DNA of 6,074 bases from Flavobacteriales bacterium UBA2426 (GCA_002342985.1 DDRC01000191.1:1-6074); one strand, 5' to 3'; shown: positions 1 to 5,909, numbered from the stretch's first letter. Notes: a model not told the origin generated them from the sequence alone. Numbers and translations are program-made.

Positions 1-416
1 GTGTAGGTCTTGCCGGTGCCGGCCGGGCCGATGGCGAAGACCATGTCGCTCTCGCGGATGGCCTCCACCAGGCGCTGCTGGTTGGGCGTGCGGGCCTTCA
101 CGCGGAGGCCGGCGTTGCCGTAGACGAGCACATCATCGTCCAGATCGGCGCTGCGCGGGGCCTCGCCGCCGCCCATGATGTCGTCGAGCACCTTGCGGGG
201 CAGCTCGTTGTAGCGCGCCACGTGCGCCACCAGTTCGTTGAAGCGCTCCTCGAAGAGGGCGATGTCGTCCGGTGCGCCGCTCACCTTCACGGTGTCGCCG
301 CGCGCCACGAGGTTGAGCTTGGGGAAGAGGCCGCGGATGATCCGCAGGTTGGCGTCGTTGGCCCCGAGGATGTCCACGGGGTCGACGCCGGTGATGGTGA
401 TCAGCTGCTCGCTCAA
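1..416 (-). CDS. phoH: PhoH family ATPase, N-terminal part (runs off left edge)
   Basis: The minus strand encodes the first ~138 residues of a PhoH-like protein, a cytoplasmic P-loop ATPase of the superfamily 1 helicase type; family members are linked to RNA metabolism and phosphate stress, with exact roles unsettled. The N-terminal domain reads DILGANDANLRIIRGLFPKL and continues with VARGDTVKV (about residues 15-45). A short acidic linker follows near residues 85-95, then the ATPase start with TPNQQRLVEAI and a clear Walker A, GPAGTGKT (about 130-137), just before the window edge. Walker B and the remaining ~180 residues lie outside. The frame has no ATG or GTG near the natural N-terminus. 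I chose TTG at 416-414 because the family alignment begins right there; the frame stays open upstream through 480, so the start is uncertain. It is transcribed divergently from the DUF62 gene. Confidence 0.9.
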   Translation of the reverse strand, partial: MSEQLITITGVDPVDILGANDANLRIIRGLFPKLNLVARGDTVKVSGAPDDIALFEERFNELVAHVARYNELPRKVLDDIMGGGEAPRSADLDDDVLVYGNAGLRVKARTPNQQRLVEAIRESDMVFAIGPAGTGKTY

Positions 417-467
417 GGACGGATGCGGGGTGTTGAGATCTTTCGGGAGAAGGTGCTCCCCTCCCTC

Positions 468-475
468 TAGTTTTG
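468..475 (+). promoter_or_regulatory. Putative Bacteroidota -7 box for the DUF62/BatA/PyrC-like unit
   Basis: TAGTTTTG matches the Bacteroidota primary-sigma -7 consensus TAnnTTTG exactly and lies 36 bases before the ATG at 512. It stands out as an AT-rich spot in a GC-rich intergenic region. I see no convincing TTG -33 element at about 19 bases upstream, so this is a motif call only. It would give a leader of roughly 30 nt. Confidence 0.5.
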
Positions 476-481
476 ACCGCC

Positions 482-489
482 CGAAGGTA
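482..489 (-). promoter_or_regulatory. Putative -7 box for phoH
   Basis: On the minus strand this reads TACCTTCG, one base off TAnnTTTG and identical to the box just before the BatA-domain gene at 1354-1361. It lies 65 bases before the proposed TTG start of phoH. It is 6 bases away from the plus-strand box at 468-475, so the two promoters would overlap and face away from each other. No clear -33 element is visible. Confidence 0.4.
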
Positions 490-511
490 GCCGACCAGAA
501 CCAGCCGCCCG

Positions 512-1327
512 ATGGCCATCATCACCCTCACCACCGACCTGGGCACGCGCGACCATTATGTGGCCGTTGTGAAGGGCGCGCTGCTGCAGCAGGCCCCGGA
601 GGCCACCATCGTGGACATCACCCACGAGATCACGCCCTTCCACACGGCGATGGCGGCCTATGTGGCGCGCAACGCGTTCCCGGCCTTCCCGGCGGGCAGC
701 ATCCACATCCTCGGCGTGAATCCGGAGGCGGACCGCTTCACGGCGCACGTGGTGGCGCGGCACCAGGGCCATTACTTCATCGGCGCGGACAACGGCATCC
801 TGCCGCTGATGTTCGAGGGCATGCCGGAAGCGGCCTTCGAGATCACCATGAAGCTCGATGACGACCACGCGGCCTTCCCCACCCGGAGCGTGTTCACCAA
901 GGCCGCGGCCCACTTGGCGCGGGGCGGCACCCCTGAGACCATCGGCCGGCCCCTGAAGGCGCTGCGCGAGCTGCACAACCTGAAGCCCTCGGTGACCCCC
1001 GATGCCATCGTGGGCCGCGTGGTGCATGTGGACCGGTACGGGAACGTGATGACCAATGTGCAGCGGTCGCTCTTCGAGGAGCTGCACGGCGGGCGCCCCT
1101 TCCGCATCCACTTCGGGCATTCGGATGACGACCTGACGCGCATCCACGCCACCTACAGCGACGTGCCCAACGGGGTTTCGCTGGCCTTCTTCAATGCGAG
1201 CGGCCACCTGGAGATCGCCGTGAACAAGGGCGTGGAGGGCGGCGGCGGCGGCGGGGGCGGCGCCGCACGCCTGCTGGGCCTGCGCGAGAACGATGCCGTG
1301 CGCATCGAGTTCGGCACGCGCCGCTGA
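512..1327 (+). CDS. DUF62 / SAM hydroxide adenosyltransferase family protein with altered catalytic triad
   Basis: This 271-aa protein matches the DUF62 family in length and landmarks. Studied members hydrolyse S-adenosylmethionine to adenosine and methionine; fluorinases and chlorinases are relatives. Visible landmarks are TTDLGTRDHYVAVVKG (residues 7-22), VDITHEITPF (34-43), IGADNG (90-95), RSVFTKAAAHLARGG (125-139), VHVDRYGNVMTN (171-182) in the C-terminal domain, and GHLEIAVNKG (231-240). In the archaeal enzyme PH0463 the triad is Asp68-Arg75-His127. By alignment from memory the Asp corresponds to Asn70 here (GVNPEAD) and the His to Pro123 (FPTRSVF), so SAM hydrolysis is doubtful. Residues 243-250 are eight glycines, an apparent insertion between NKG and LLGL. 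The ATG at 512 is the family's natural start. It is likely cotranscribed with the BatA gene 39 bases downstream. The family is certain; the activity is not. Confidence 0.9.
   Translation: MAIITLTTDLGTRDHYVAVVKGALLQQAPEATIVDITHEITPFHTAMAAYVARNAFPAFPAGSIHILGVNPEADRFTAHVVARHQGHYFIGADNGILPLMFEGMPEAAFEITMKLDDDHAAFPTRSVFTKAAAHLARGGTPETIGRPLKALRELHNLKPSVTPDAIVGRVVHVDRYGNVMTNVQRSLFEELHGGRPFRIHFGHSDDDLTRIHATYSDVPNGVSLAFFNASGHLEIAVNKGVEGGGGGGGGAARLLGLRENDAVRIEFGTRR
1238..1261 (+). repeat. GGC microsatellite coding eight glycines
   Basis: Eight consecutive glycine codons, five GGC, one GGG and two GGC, lie in frame within the DUF62 gene (residues 243-250). The tract is a trinucleotide repeat that could expand or contract by slippage without breaking the frame. 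It lies between the conserved NKG and LLGL segments, where homologues usually have only a few residues such as SAA. Confidence 0.9.
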
Positions 1328-1353
1328 GCCCCGAGGCTTCGCCACGCGGCCTG

Positions 1354-1361
1354 TACCTTCG
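1354..1361 (+). promoter_or_regulatory. Putative -7 box directly before the BatA-domain gene
   Basis: TACCTTCG, one base off TAnnTTTG, ends 5 bases before the ATG at 1367. If active, it would start transcription at or next to the start codon, giving a leaderless or nearly leaderless mRNA. It could be an internal promoter supplementing read-through from the DUF62 gene. No -33 element is evident, so confidence is limited. Confidence 0.4.
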
Positions 1362-1366
1362 CGCCG

Positions 1367-3406
1367 ATGTCCTTCCTGCACCCGGCCTTCCTGTGGGCGC
1401 TCGGCGTCCTGGCCCTGCCGGTGCTCATCCACCTCTTCCAGCTCCGGCGCTTCAAGCGGATCGACTTCCCCCACGTGCGCCTCCTCGCCGAGGTGTCGCG
1501 GCAGACGCGCGCCCGCCGCAAGGTGCAGCACTGGCTGGTGCTCGCCGCCCGCTGCCTGGCGCTCGCCAGCCTGGTGCTCGCCTTCGCGCAGCCATACATC
1601 CCCGGCGCCGATGGCGCGGCGCAGGCCGGGGCACGCGCGGTATCGATCTACATCGACGACAGCTTCAGCATGGACGGCCAGAACGCCGGGGGGCGCCTGC
1701 TGGACCAGGCCCGCAAGGGCGCGCAGGACGTGGTGATGGGCCAGGCCCCCACCGATCGCTTCCAGGTGCTCACCGGGCGCTTCGAGGGCCGCCAGCAGCA
1801 ATTGCTGCCGCGCGAGGAGGCCCTGCAGGCCGCCGCCCAAGCCGATGCGGTGCCCTTCACGCGCCCGCTCTCCAAGGCGCTCGCCCGCCAGCGCGAGGCC
1901 CTCGCCACGAGCGATGCGCCGGTGAAGCGCGCCTACCTGCTCACGGACCTGCAGCGCACCATCGCCGACCTCGATGCGTGGACCAACGACAGCACGGCGC
2001 CCACGGTGATCATCCCGCTCACCCCCACCGCCACCGCGAACCTCAGCATCGATTCGGCCTGGTTCGGCACGCCGGTGCGGCGGCTGGGGCAGAGCGAGGA
2101 GCTGCACGTGCGCATCACCAACCACGGCGATCAGGAGCTGGTGAACGTGCCGGTGCGGCTGGTCATCGACGGCGAGCAGCGCGGCCTGGCGGCCTTCAGC
2201 GCCGGGCCATCCGCCTCCGTCGACACGGTGCTCCGCTTCCGCAACGATCAGGCCGGGCTGCACTGGGGCGAGCTGGCCATCACCGACCAGCCGGTGACCT
2301 TCGACGACCGGCTCTGGTTCGCCTTCCGCACCATCGACCGGCTGCGCGTGCTCGTGCTCAGCGGCGGCGATGCACCGGGCGATCGCGCCATCCAGGCCGT
2401 CTTCGCGCAGGACAGCGCGCATGCCGTGGCCCTGCGCGATTTCCGCCAGCTGGACCTCGCCGAGCTGGAGCAGCAGGACCTGGTGGTGCTGAGCGGGCTG
2501 CCCGAACTGCCCAGCGGCACGGCGCAGGCCCTTGCCGCCTTCGCGGAAAGCGGGGGCAGCGTGGCGGTCTTCCCGCCCCGGGGCGGCGACCCCGCTCGCT
2601 ATGCCGCATTCTTCGGCACGGTAGGCGCCGCCGCACCAGCCCGCCTCGACACCGGGTCGGCCCGGGTGGACCGCATCGACCTGGAACTGCCCTTCTACCG
2701 CGAGGTCTTCCAGACCATGCCGCGCAACGTGGACCTTCCCTCCGCGCGCGAGCGCTGGGGAATCCGCCCCGCTGCCGGCAGCGACGTCCTGCTGCGCACG
2801 CAGGACGGGCTGCCCTTCCTCTCGCGCACCGCTGCGGGGCGCGGCAGCGTGTACCTCTGGGCGGCGCCGCTCGCCGAGGAATCGGGCAACCTGGTGCGGC
2901 ATGCCCTCTTCGCCACCTCGCTGCTGCGCATGGCCGAGCTGGCCCGCCCCATGGAGCGGCCCTACGCCGTGCTGGGCGCCGAGGCCACGCTGCCCGCCGA
3001 TGGCCTTGAGCTGGGCGCCGAGCGCCCGCCGCGCTTGATGGGGCCGCAGGGCCTGGAGGTGATGCCCGAGGTGCGCAGGACCATGGCCTCCACCGCGCTG
3101 GTGCTGCACGACGAGGACCTCCCGCCCGGGCATTACGCGCTGGTGGCCGGGCAGGACACCGTAGCGGCCTTCGCCCTCAACCATTCGCGGCTGGAGAGCG
3201 ACCTGCGCAGCCTGACGGCCGAAGCCTTGCGCGCAGAGCTGGGACAGCGCGGGCTCACCACCTTCACCGTGATCGAGGCCGGCGGCGGCGATCTTTCGCT
3301 ACGTTTGGCCGAGGCGGGCAGCGGCCGGAAGCTCTGGAAGTGGTTCATCGCCCTGGCCCTGCTCTTCCTGGTGGCCGAGGCCTTCCTATTGCGAGCGACC
3401 CGATGA
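1367..3406 (+). CDS. BatA-domain (aerotolerance N-terminal type) membrane protein with vWA-like region
   Basis: This 679-aa inner-membrane protein begins with the BatA N-terminal signature: MSFLHPAFLWALGVLALPVL, then IHLFQLRRFKRIDFPHVRLL. Hydrophobic segments lie at about 7-24 and 57-75. A vWA-like domain follows, with a MIDAS-type DxSxS (Asp97, Ser99, Ser101 in IDDSFSM), a possible MIDAS Thr165 and a later LLTDLQ (Asp194). Residues ~225-320 look like a beta-sandwich; ~325-405 (LRVLVLSGG, DLVVLSGLPEL, SGGSVAVFPP) look like a GATase1-type fold; a third hydrophobic segment lies at about 657-675. The predicted topology has most of the protein outside the cytoplasm. Bacteroidota encode many such proteins; the function is poorly defined and no BatB/C/D or MoxR genes are next to it, so I do not assign batA. 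Its TGA overlaps the ATG of the next gene. The ATG at 1367 gives the standard family N-terminus. Confidence 0.9.
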   Translation: MSFLHPAFLWALGVLALPVLIHLFQLRRFKRIDFPHVRLLAEVSRQTRARRKVQHWLVLAARCLALASLVLAFAQPYIPGADGAAQAGARAVSIYIDDSFSMDGQNAGGRLLDQARKGAQDVVMGQAPTDRFQVLTGRFEGRQQQLLPREEALQAAAQADAVPFTRPLSKALARQREALATSDAPVKRAYLLTDLQRTIADLDAWTNDSTAPTVIIPLTPTATANLSIDSAWFGTPVRRLGQSEELHVRITNHGDQELVNVPVRLVIDGEQRGLAAFSAGPSASVDTVLRFRNDQAGLHWGELAITDQPVTFDDRLWFAFRTIDRLRVLVLSGGDAPGDRAIQAVFAQDSAHAVALRDFRQLDLAELEQQDLVVLSGLPELPSGTAQALAAFAESGGSVAVFPPRGGDPARYAAFFGTVGAAAPARLDTGSARVDRIDLELPFYREVFQTMPRNVDLPSARERWGIRPAAGSDVLLRTQDGLPFLSRTAAGRGSVYLWAAPLAEESGNLVRHALFATSLLRMAELARPMERPYAVLGAEATLPADGLELGAERPPRLMGPQGLEVMPEVRRTMASTALVLHDEDLPPGHYALVAGQDTVAAFALNHSRLESDLRSLTAEALRAELGQRGLTTFTVIEAGGGDLSLRLAEAGSGRKLWKWFIALALLFLVAEAFLLRATR

Positions 3407-4701
3407 CCGAGCTGATCCTGCGCAACGTGAAGGTGGTGGACCCGGGCGGTCCGCACCACGACAGCGAAGCGGACCTCCTGCTGCGCGACGGCGCCGTGGC
3501 GCGCATCGGCAGCCGCCTCCCCAAGGGCGATGCCCGCGAGATCAGGATGCCCGGCCTGCACGTGAGCCCCGGTTGGGTGGACCTGCGCGCGCATTTCCGC
3601 GATCCGGGCGAGGAGTGGAAGCAAGGCATCAGCAACGGCCTCGATGCCGCCGCTGCCGGAGGGTTCACTGCCGTCTGCGTGCTGCCCACCACCAAGCCCG
3701 TGGCCGACGGCCGCGCCGGCATCGATTATCTCCTGCGCCGGGCGGAAGGGCATGCCGTGCGGCTGCTTCCGCTGGGCACCCTCACCAAGGGCGGCGAGGG
3801 CAAGCAGCTGGCCGAGCTGCATGATATGCGCATGGCGGGTGCGGCGGCCTTCACCGATGATCAGCGCCCCCTCCGCAATGCGCGGCTCATGGCGCTCGCC
3901 CTGCAGTACACGGCCGGGCTGCCCGGCACGCCGCCCGCGCTGATGGTCTTCCCCAACGACCCCGACCTCGGCACCGGCGTGATGCACGAGGGTGCGATGA
4001 GCGCCCGCCTCGGACTGCGCGGCATTCCGGCCGAGGCCGAGGCCATCCAGCTGGCGCGCGACATCGCCCTGCTCGAGTATGCCGGCGGCCACCTGCACGC
4101 CGCCACCGTGAGCACTGCGGGCGCCGTGGAGCTGGTGCGCGCGGCCAAGGCCCGCAAGCTGAAACTGACGGCCTCCGTGGCGGCCGCCCACCTGCTGCTC
4201 GATGACGGCTGCCTGCGCGGGTTCGAGAGCTGCTACAAGGTGCTGCCCCCGCTGCGCGACAGCGGCCACATCGAGGCGCTGCGGCAGGGGGTGAAGGACG
4301 GCACCATCGATGCCATCGTGAGCGACCACCGGCCGGAGGACCGCGAGCACAAGGTGGTGGAGCTGGGGGCTGCCGCCTTCGGCATCATCGGCCTGGAGAC
4401 CGCCTTCGCCACGGCGAACACCGCCCTCAAGGGCAGCACCTCCCTGCGCCGCATCATCGAGCGGTTCGCCAACGGGCCCCGCGCGGTGCTCGGCCTGCCC
4501 GCCGTGCACATCGCCGAAGGCGCGGCGGCCGAGCTCACCCTCTTCGATCCCGAGGCCGATTGGACCTGCACGGAGGACGACCTGCCCAGCCGCTCGCACA
4601 ACACCCCTTTCATCGGGCAGCGCTTCACCGGCCGGCCGGTGGGCATCGCCGCACGGGGGCAGCTTCGGCTCGCGCCCGCCTTCGCGGCGGTCGCCGGATA
4701 G
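3403..4701 (+). CDS. pyrC: Dihydroorotase-like protein (class I PyrC family) with degenerate metal site
   Basis: This 432-aa amidohydrolase-superfamily protein resembles class I dihydroorotase, which closes carbamoyl-aspartate to dihydroorotate in pyrimidine synthesis. It starts with a small beta domain (LILRNVKVVDPGG), then PGWVDLRAHFRDPGEE (56-71), AAAAGGFTAVCVLPTTKPV (82-100), AFTDDQ (149-154), LHAATVST (231-238), IVSDHRPED (305-313), FGIIGLETAF (326-335), and a C-terminal NTPFIGQRFTG region. Compared with canonical enzymes, the first His of HxH is Arg62, the His of HxED is Phe183 and the HVS His is Thr235; the Asn of MPNT is Thr96. His64, Arg66, Asp152 and Asp308 remain. It may therefore be a non-catalytic or altered paralogue, as known for PyrC-prime proteins that scaffold aspartate transcarbamoylase. 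ATG 3403 overlaps the BatA stop (ATGA), implying coupling; an in-frame ATG at 3340 is rejected. Fold certain, activity doubtful. Confidence 0.88.
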   Translation: MTELILRNVKVVDPGGPHHDSEADLLLRDGAVARIGSRLPKGDAREIRMPGLHVSPGWVDLRAHFRDPGEEWKQGISNGLDAAAAGGFTAVCVLPTTKPVADGRAGIDYLLRRAEGHAVRLLPLGTLTKGGEGKQLAELHDMRMAGAAAFTDDQRPLRNARLMALALQYTAGLPGTPPALMVFPNDPDLGTGVMHEGAMSARLGLRGIPAEAEAIQLARDIALLEYAGGHLHAATVSTAGAVELVRAAKARKLKLTASVAAAHLLLDDGCLRGFESCYKVLPPLRDSGHIEALRQGVKDGTIDAIVSDHRPEDREHKVVELGAAAFGIIGLETAFATANTALKGSTSLRRIIERFANGPRAVLGLPAVHIAEGAAAELTLFDPEADWTCTEDDLPSRSHNTPFIGQRFTGRPVGIAARGQLRLAPAFAAVAG

Positions 4702-4708
4702 GGCCCTA
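4699..4708. repeat. Perfect palindrome holding both convergent stop codons
   Basis: TAGGGCCCTA is a perfect 10-base palindrome. Its left end is the TAG stop of the dihydroorotase-like gene and its right end, on the other strand, is the TAG stop of the lipoprotein gene. Only 4 bases separate the two genes. There is no room for a separate intrinsic terminator and no T-tract follows, so I do not call it a terminator. Confidence 0.8.
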
Positions 4709-5272
4709 CTGGGCGGGCGTTGCGGCTTCCTGCGCCTCGTTCATCCGCTTGAACTTCTCGATGAGCTCCTCGTCGGAGAGCCCGAGGTTCTCGATCATCG
4801 CCTTCGCATCGCGCGCGAAGGGATGCTCCGGGTACTCGTACATCACCTGCTGGTAGATGGTCTTCGCCTCGCCGTCGCGGTCGAGGTCGTCGTCGAGCGT
4901 GAGGGCCTTCATGTACAGCACGTCCACGCGCCGGCGCCATCCGGGGTATTGCTCACTGATGCGGTCGTAGAGCTTGATCGCCTGCTCGGCATCGCCCATG
5001 CTCTTCAGGGTGCCCGCCGCCCGGAACAGGTACTCAGGCGCCATGCTGTCCACCGGATAGGCGGCGGCGTAGGCCTTGTACACGTCCACCATGCCTTGGG
5101 CGGTGCGGCGGTCGAATGCGCGGTTCTCGAAGAGCGAATCCTCCTTGGCACGGATGCGCGTGCGGGCCTCGATCATGCGCGGCTCATCGGCCACGGGCTT
5201 GTCCTCGCCGCCGCAGGCGATCAGCGCGAGGGGCAGGGCGAACAGGAAGATGTGCTTGATGGACATGGTCAT
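4706..5272 (-). CDS. Small TPR-type lipoprotein
   Basis: This 188-aa protein starts with a short lipoprotein signal: a hydrophobic stretch (IFLFALPLALIAC) ending in a lipobox LIAC with Cys20 as the lipidated residue, followed by GGEDK. The mature part is helical and repeats TPR-like units. Examples are VYKAYAAAYP with YLFRAAGTLKSMGDAEQAI (about 64-99), LYDRISEQYP with VLYMKALTLDDDL (101-130), and EAKTIYQQVMYEYPEHPFA (135-153). The spacing and the YP/HPFA turns resemble BamD/YbgF-type repeats, but it is shorter than BamD and I cannot name a partner. It probably sits in the envelope as a scaffold. The ATG at 5272 overlaps the def stop (ATGA), suggesting coupled translation; ATG 5266 two codons later is an alternative. 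Longer in-frame starts upstream, up to 5557, lie inside def and would bury the signal peptide. Confidence 0.85.
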   Translation of the reverse strand: MTMSIKHIFLFALPLALIACGGEDKPVADEPRMIEARTRIRAKEDSLFENRAFDRRTAQGMVDVYKAYAAAYPVDSMAPEYLFRAAGTLKSMGDAEQAIKLYDRISEQYPGWRRRVDVLYMKALTLDDDLDRDGEAKTIYQQVMYEYPEHPFARDAKAMIENLGLSDEELIEKFKRMNEAQEAATPAQ

Positions 5273-5850
5273 TTCGCTGGGGTGAAGCGCATGGTGTATT
5301 TCGCATCCGTCTTGCCGCGCGAGATGTCGCGGAGCCGCCCTTGCAGCATCCTGCGGCGGAGCGGCGGCAGGTGGTCGGTGAAGAGCACCCCGTCCAGGTG
5401 GTCGTGCTCGTGCTGGATCACGCGCGCGGCGAAGCCCTCGAAGGCCTCCTCGTGCTCCACGAAGCGCTCGTCCTGGTACTGCAGCACGATGCGCGGCTGG
5501 CGCTTCACCTCCTCGCGGATGCCGGGGATGCTGAGGCAGCCTTCCTCGAAGGGCCACTCCTCCCCCTCCTCCTCCACGATGTAGGGGTTGATGAAGACCT
5601 TCTTGAAGTCCTTCAGGTGCGCCTCCTCGGTGGGCTTGCCATCCTCATCCTCGGCGAAGGGCGAGGCATCCACCACGAAGAGGCGGATGCTATGGCCCAC
5701 CTGCGGGGCGGCAAGGCCCACGCCGCTGGCCGCATACATGGTCTCGAACATGTCGGCGATGAGCTGCTCGAGGCCGGGGTGGCCGGGCTCGATGTCCTGC
5801 GCCACTTTCTTCAGCACAGGGTCGCCGTAGGCGCGGATGGGGAGGATCAT
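5269..5850 (-). CDS. def: Peptide deformylase
   Basis: This is a cytoplasmic metal enzyme that removes the formyl group from the initiator methionine of new proteins. All three family motifs are present in the 193-aa product: GVGLAAPQVG (residues 43-52, with Gln50), EGCLS (103-107, metal ligand Cys105), and QHEHDHLDG (146-154, metal ligands His147 and His151, catalytic Glu148). An acidic insert around residues 63-82 (FAEDEDGKPTEEAHLKDFKK) is typical of Bacteroidota versions. The C-terminus continues as KYTMRFTPAK. The ATG at 5850 gives the standard start, MILPIRAYGDPVL. The gene's stop overlaps the start of the TPR lipoprotein. Upstream, a -7-like box ends 7 bases before the start codon and is centred in an inverted repeat. 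It lies divergent from the rRNA methyltransferase gene, 84 bases away. The enzyme should be active. Confidence 0.97.
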   Translation of the reverse strand: MILPIRAYGDPVLKKVAQDIEPGHPGLEQLIADMFETMYAASGVGLAAPQVGHSIRLFVVDASPFAEDEDGKPTEEAHLKDFKKVFINPYIVEEEGEEWPFEEGCLSIPGIREEVKRQPRIVLQYQDERFVEHEEAFEGFAARVIQHEHDHLDGVLFTDHLPPLRRRMLQGRLRDISRGKTDAKYTMRFTPAK

Positions 5851-5851
5851 G

Positions 5852-5873
5852 CGGCCGCGAAAATACGCGGCCG
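5852..5873. repeat. Perfect 8-bp inverted repeat over the def promoter region
   Basis: CGGCCGCG (5852-5859) and CGCGGCCG (5866-5873) are exact reverse complements separated by the 6 bases AAAATA. The repeat ends one base before the def start codon and its spacer holds most of the def -7-like box. Possible readings are an operator for a dimeric regulator, a DNA or RNA hairpin, or chance in GC-rich DNA. There is no T-tract on the plus-strand side, so it does not look like a terminator for def-side transcripts. A further CGGCCG occurs at 5880-5885. Confidence 0.75.
5858..5865 (-). promoter_or_regulatory. Putative -7 box for def
   Basis: On the minus strand this reads TATTTTCG, one base off TAnnTTTG, and is the only AT-rich patch in the gap. 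It ends 7 bases before the def ATG, so a transcript from it would be leaderless or nearly so. No clear -33 element is seen. Confidence 0.4.
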
Positions 5874-5909
5874 GGGGTGCGGCCGCCGGGCCCGAGGCCC
5901 CGCAGCGCC

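Noticed and set aside
133..546. A minus-strand open frame starting inside the DUF62 gene and crossing the phoH region
   Set aside because: The phoH frame in the same region carries the conserved PhoH N-terminus and Walker A; this one is Arg/His-rich and out of frame with it.
238..861. A plus-strand open frame across the phoH/DUF62 junction
   Set aside because: It is out of frame with both real genes and has an unnatural His/Gly/Arg-rich composition.
1328..1366. A terminator between the DUF62 and BatA-domain genes
   Set aside because: The 39-base gap has only tiny GC stems and no T-run, so I treat the genes as likely cotranscribed.
467..3184. A 905-codon open frame on the minus strand, antisense to the DUF62 and BatA-domain genes
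   Set aside because: It lies opposite two well-supported genes. In such GC-rich DNA stops are rare in antisense frames, and the translation is rich in Arg, Gly, His, Ala and Gln with no domain or membrane pattern.
3340..3402. An upstream in-frame ATG adding 21 residues to the dihydroorotase-like protein
   Set aside because: The extension lies within the BatA transmembrane coding region and is Pro/Gly-rich; the ATGA start at 3403 gives the family's usual N-terminus.
3133..4599. A 488-codon minus-strand open frame opposite the dihydroorotase-like gene
   Set aside because: It is an antisense shadow of a conserved coding sequence with low-complexity composition and no recognisable motif.
5273..5557. 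A longer in-frame version of the TPR lipoprotein
   Set aside because: It would overlap def heavily and place the lipoprotein signal sequence in the middle of the protein.
4823..5584. A 253-codon plus-strand open frame opposite the lipoprotein and def
   Set aside because: It is antisense to def, whose three motifs are intact, and has no features of its own.
5888..5900. A GGGCC-CGA-GGCCC hairpin in the def/rlmD gap
   Set aside because: The stem is only 5 bp, has no T-tract and is expected by chance in GC-rich DNA.
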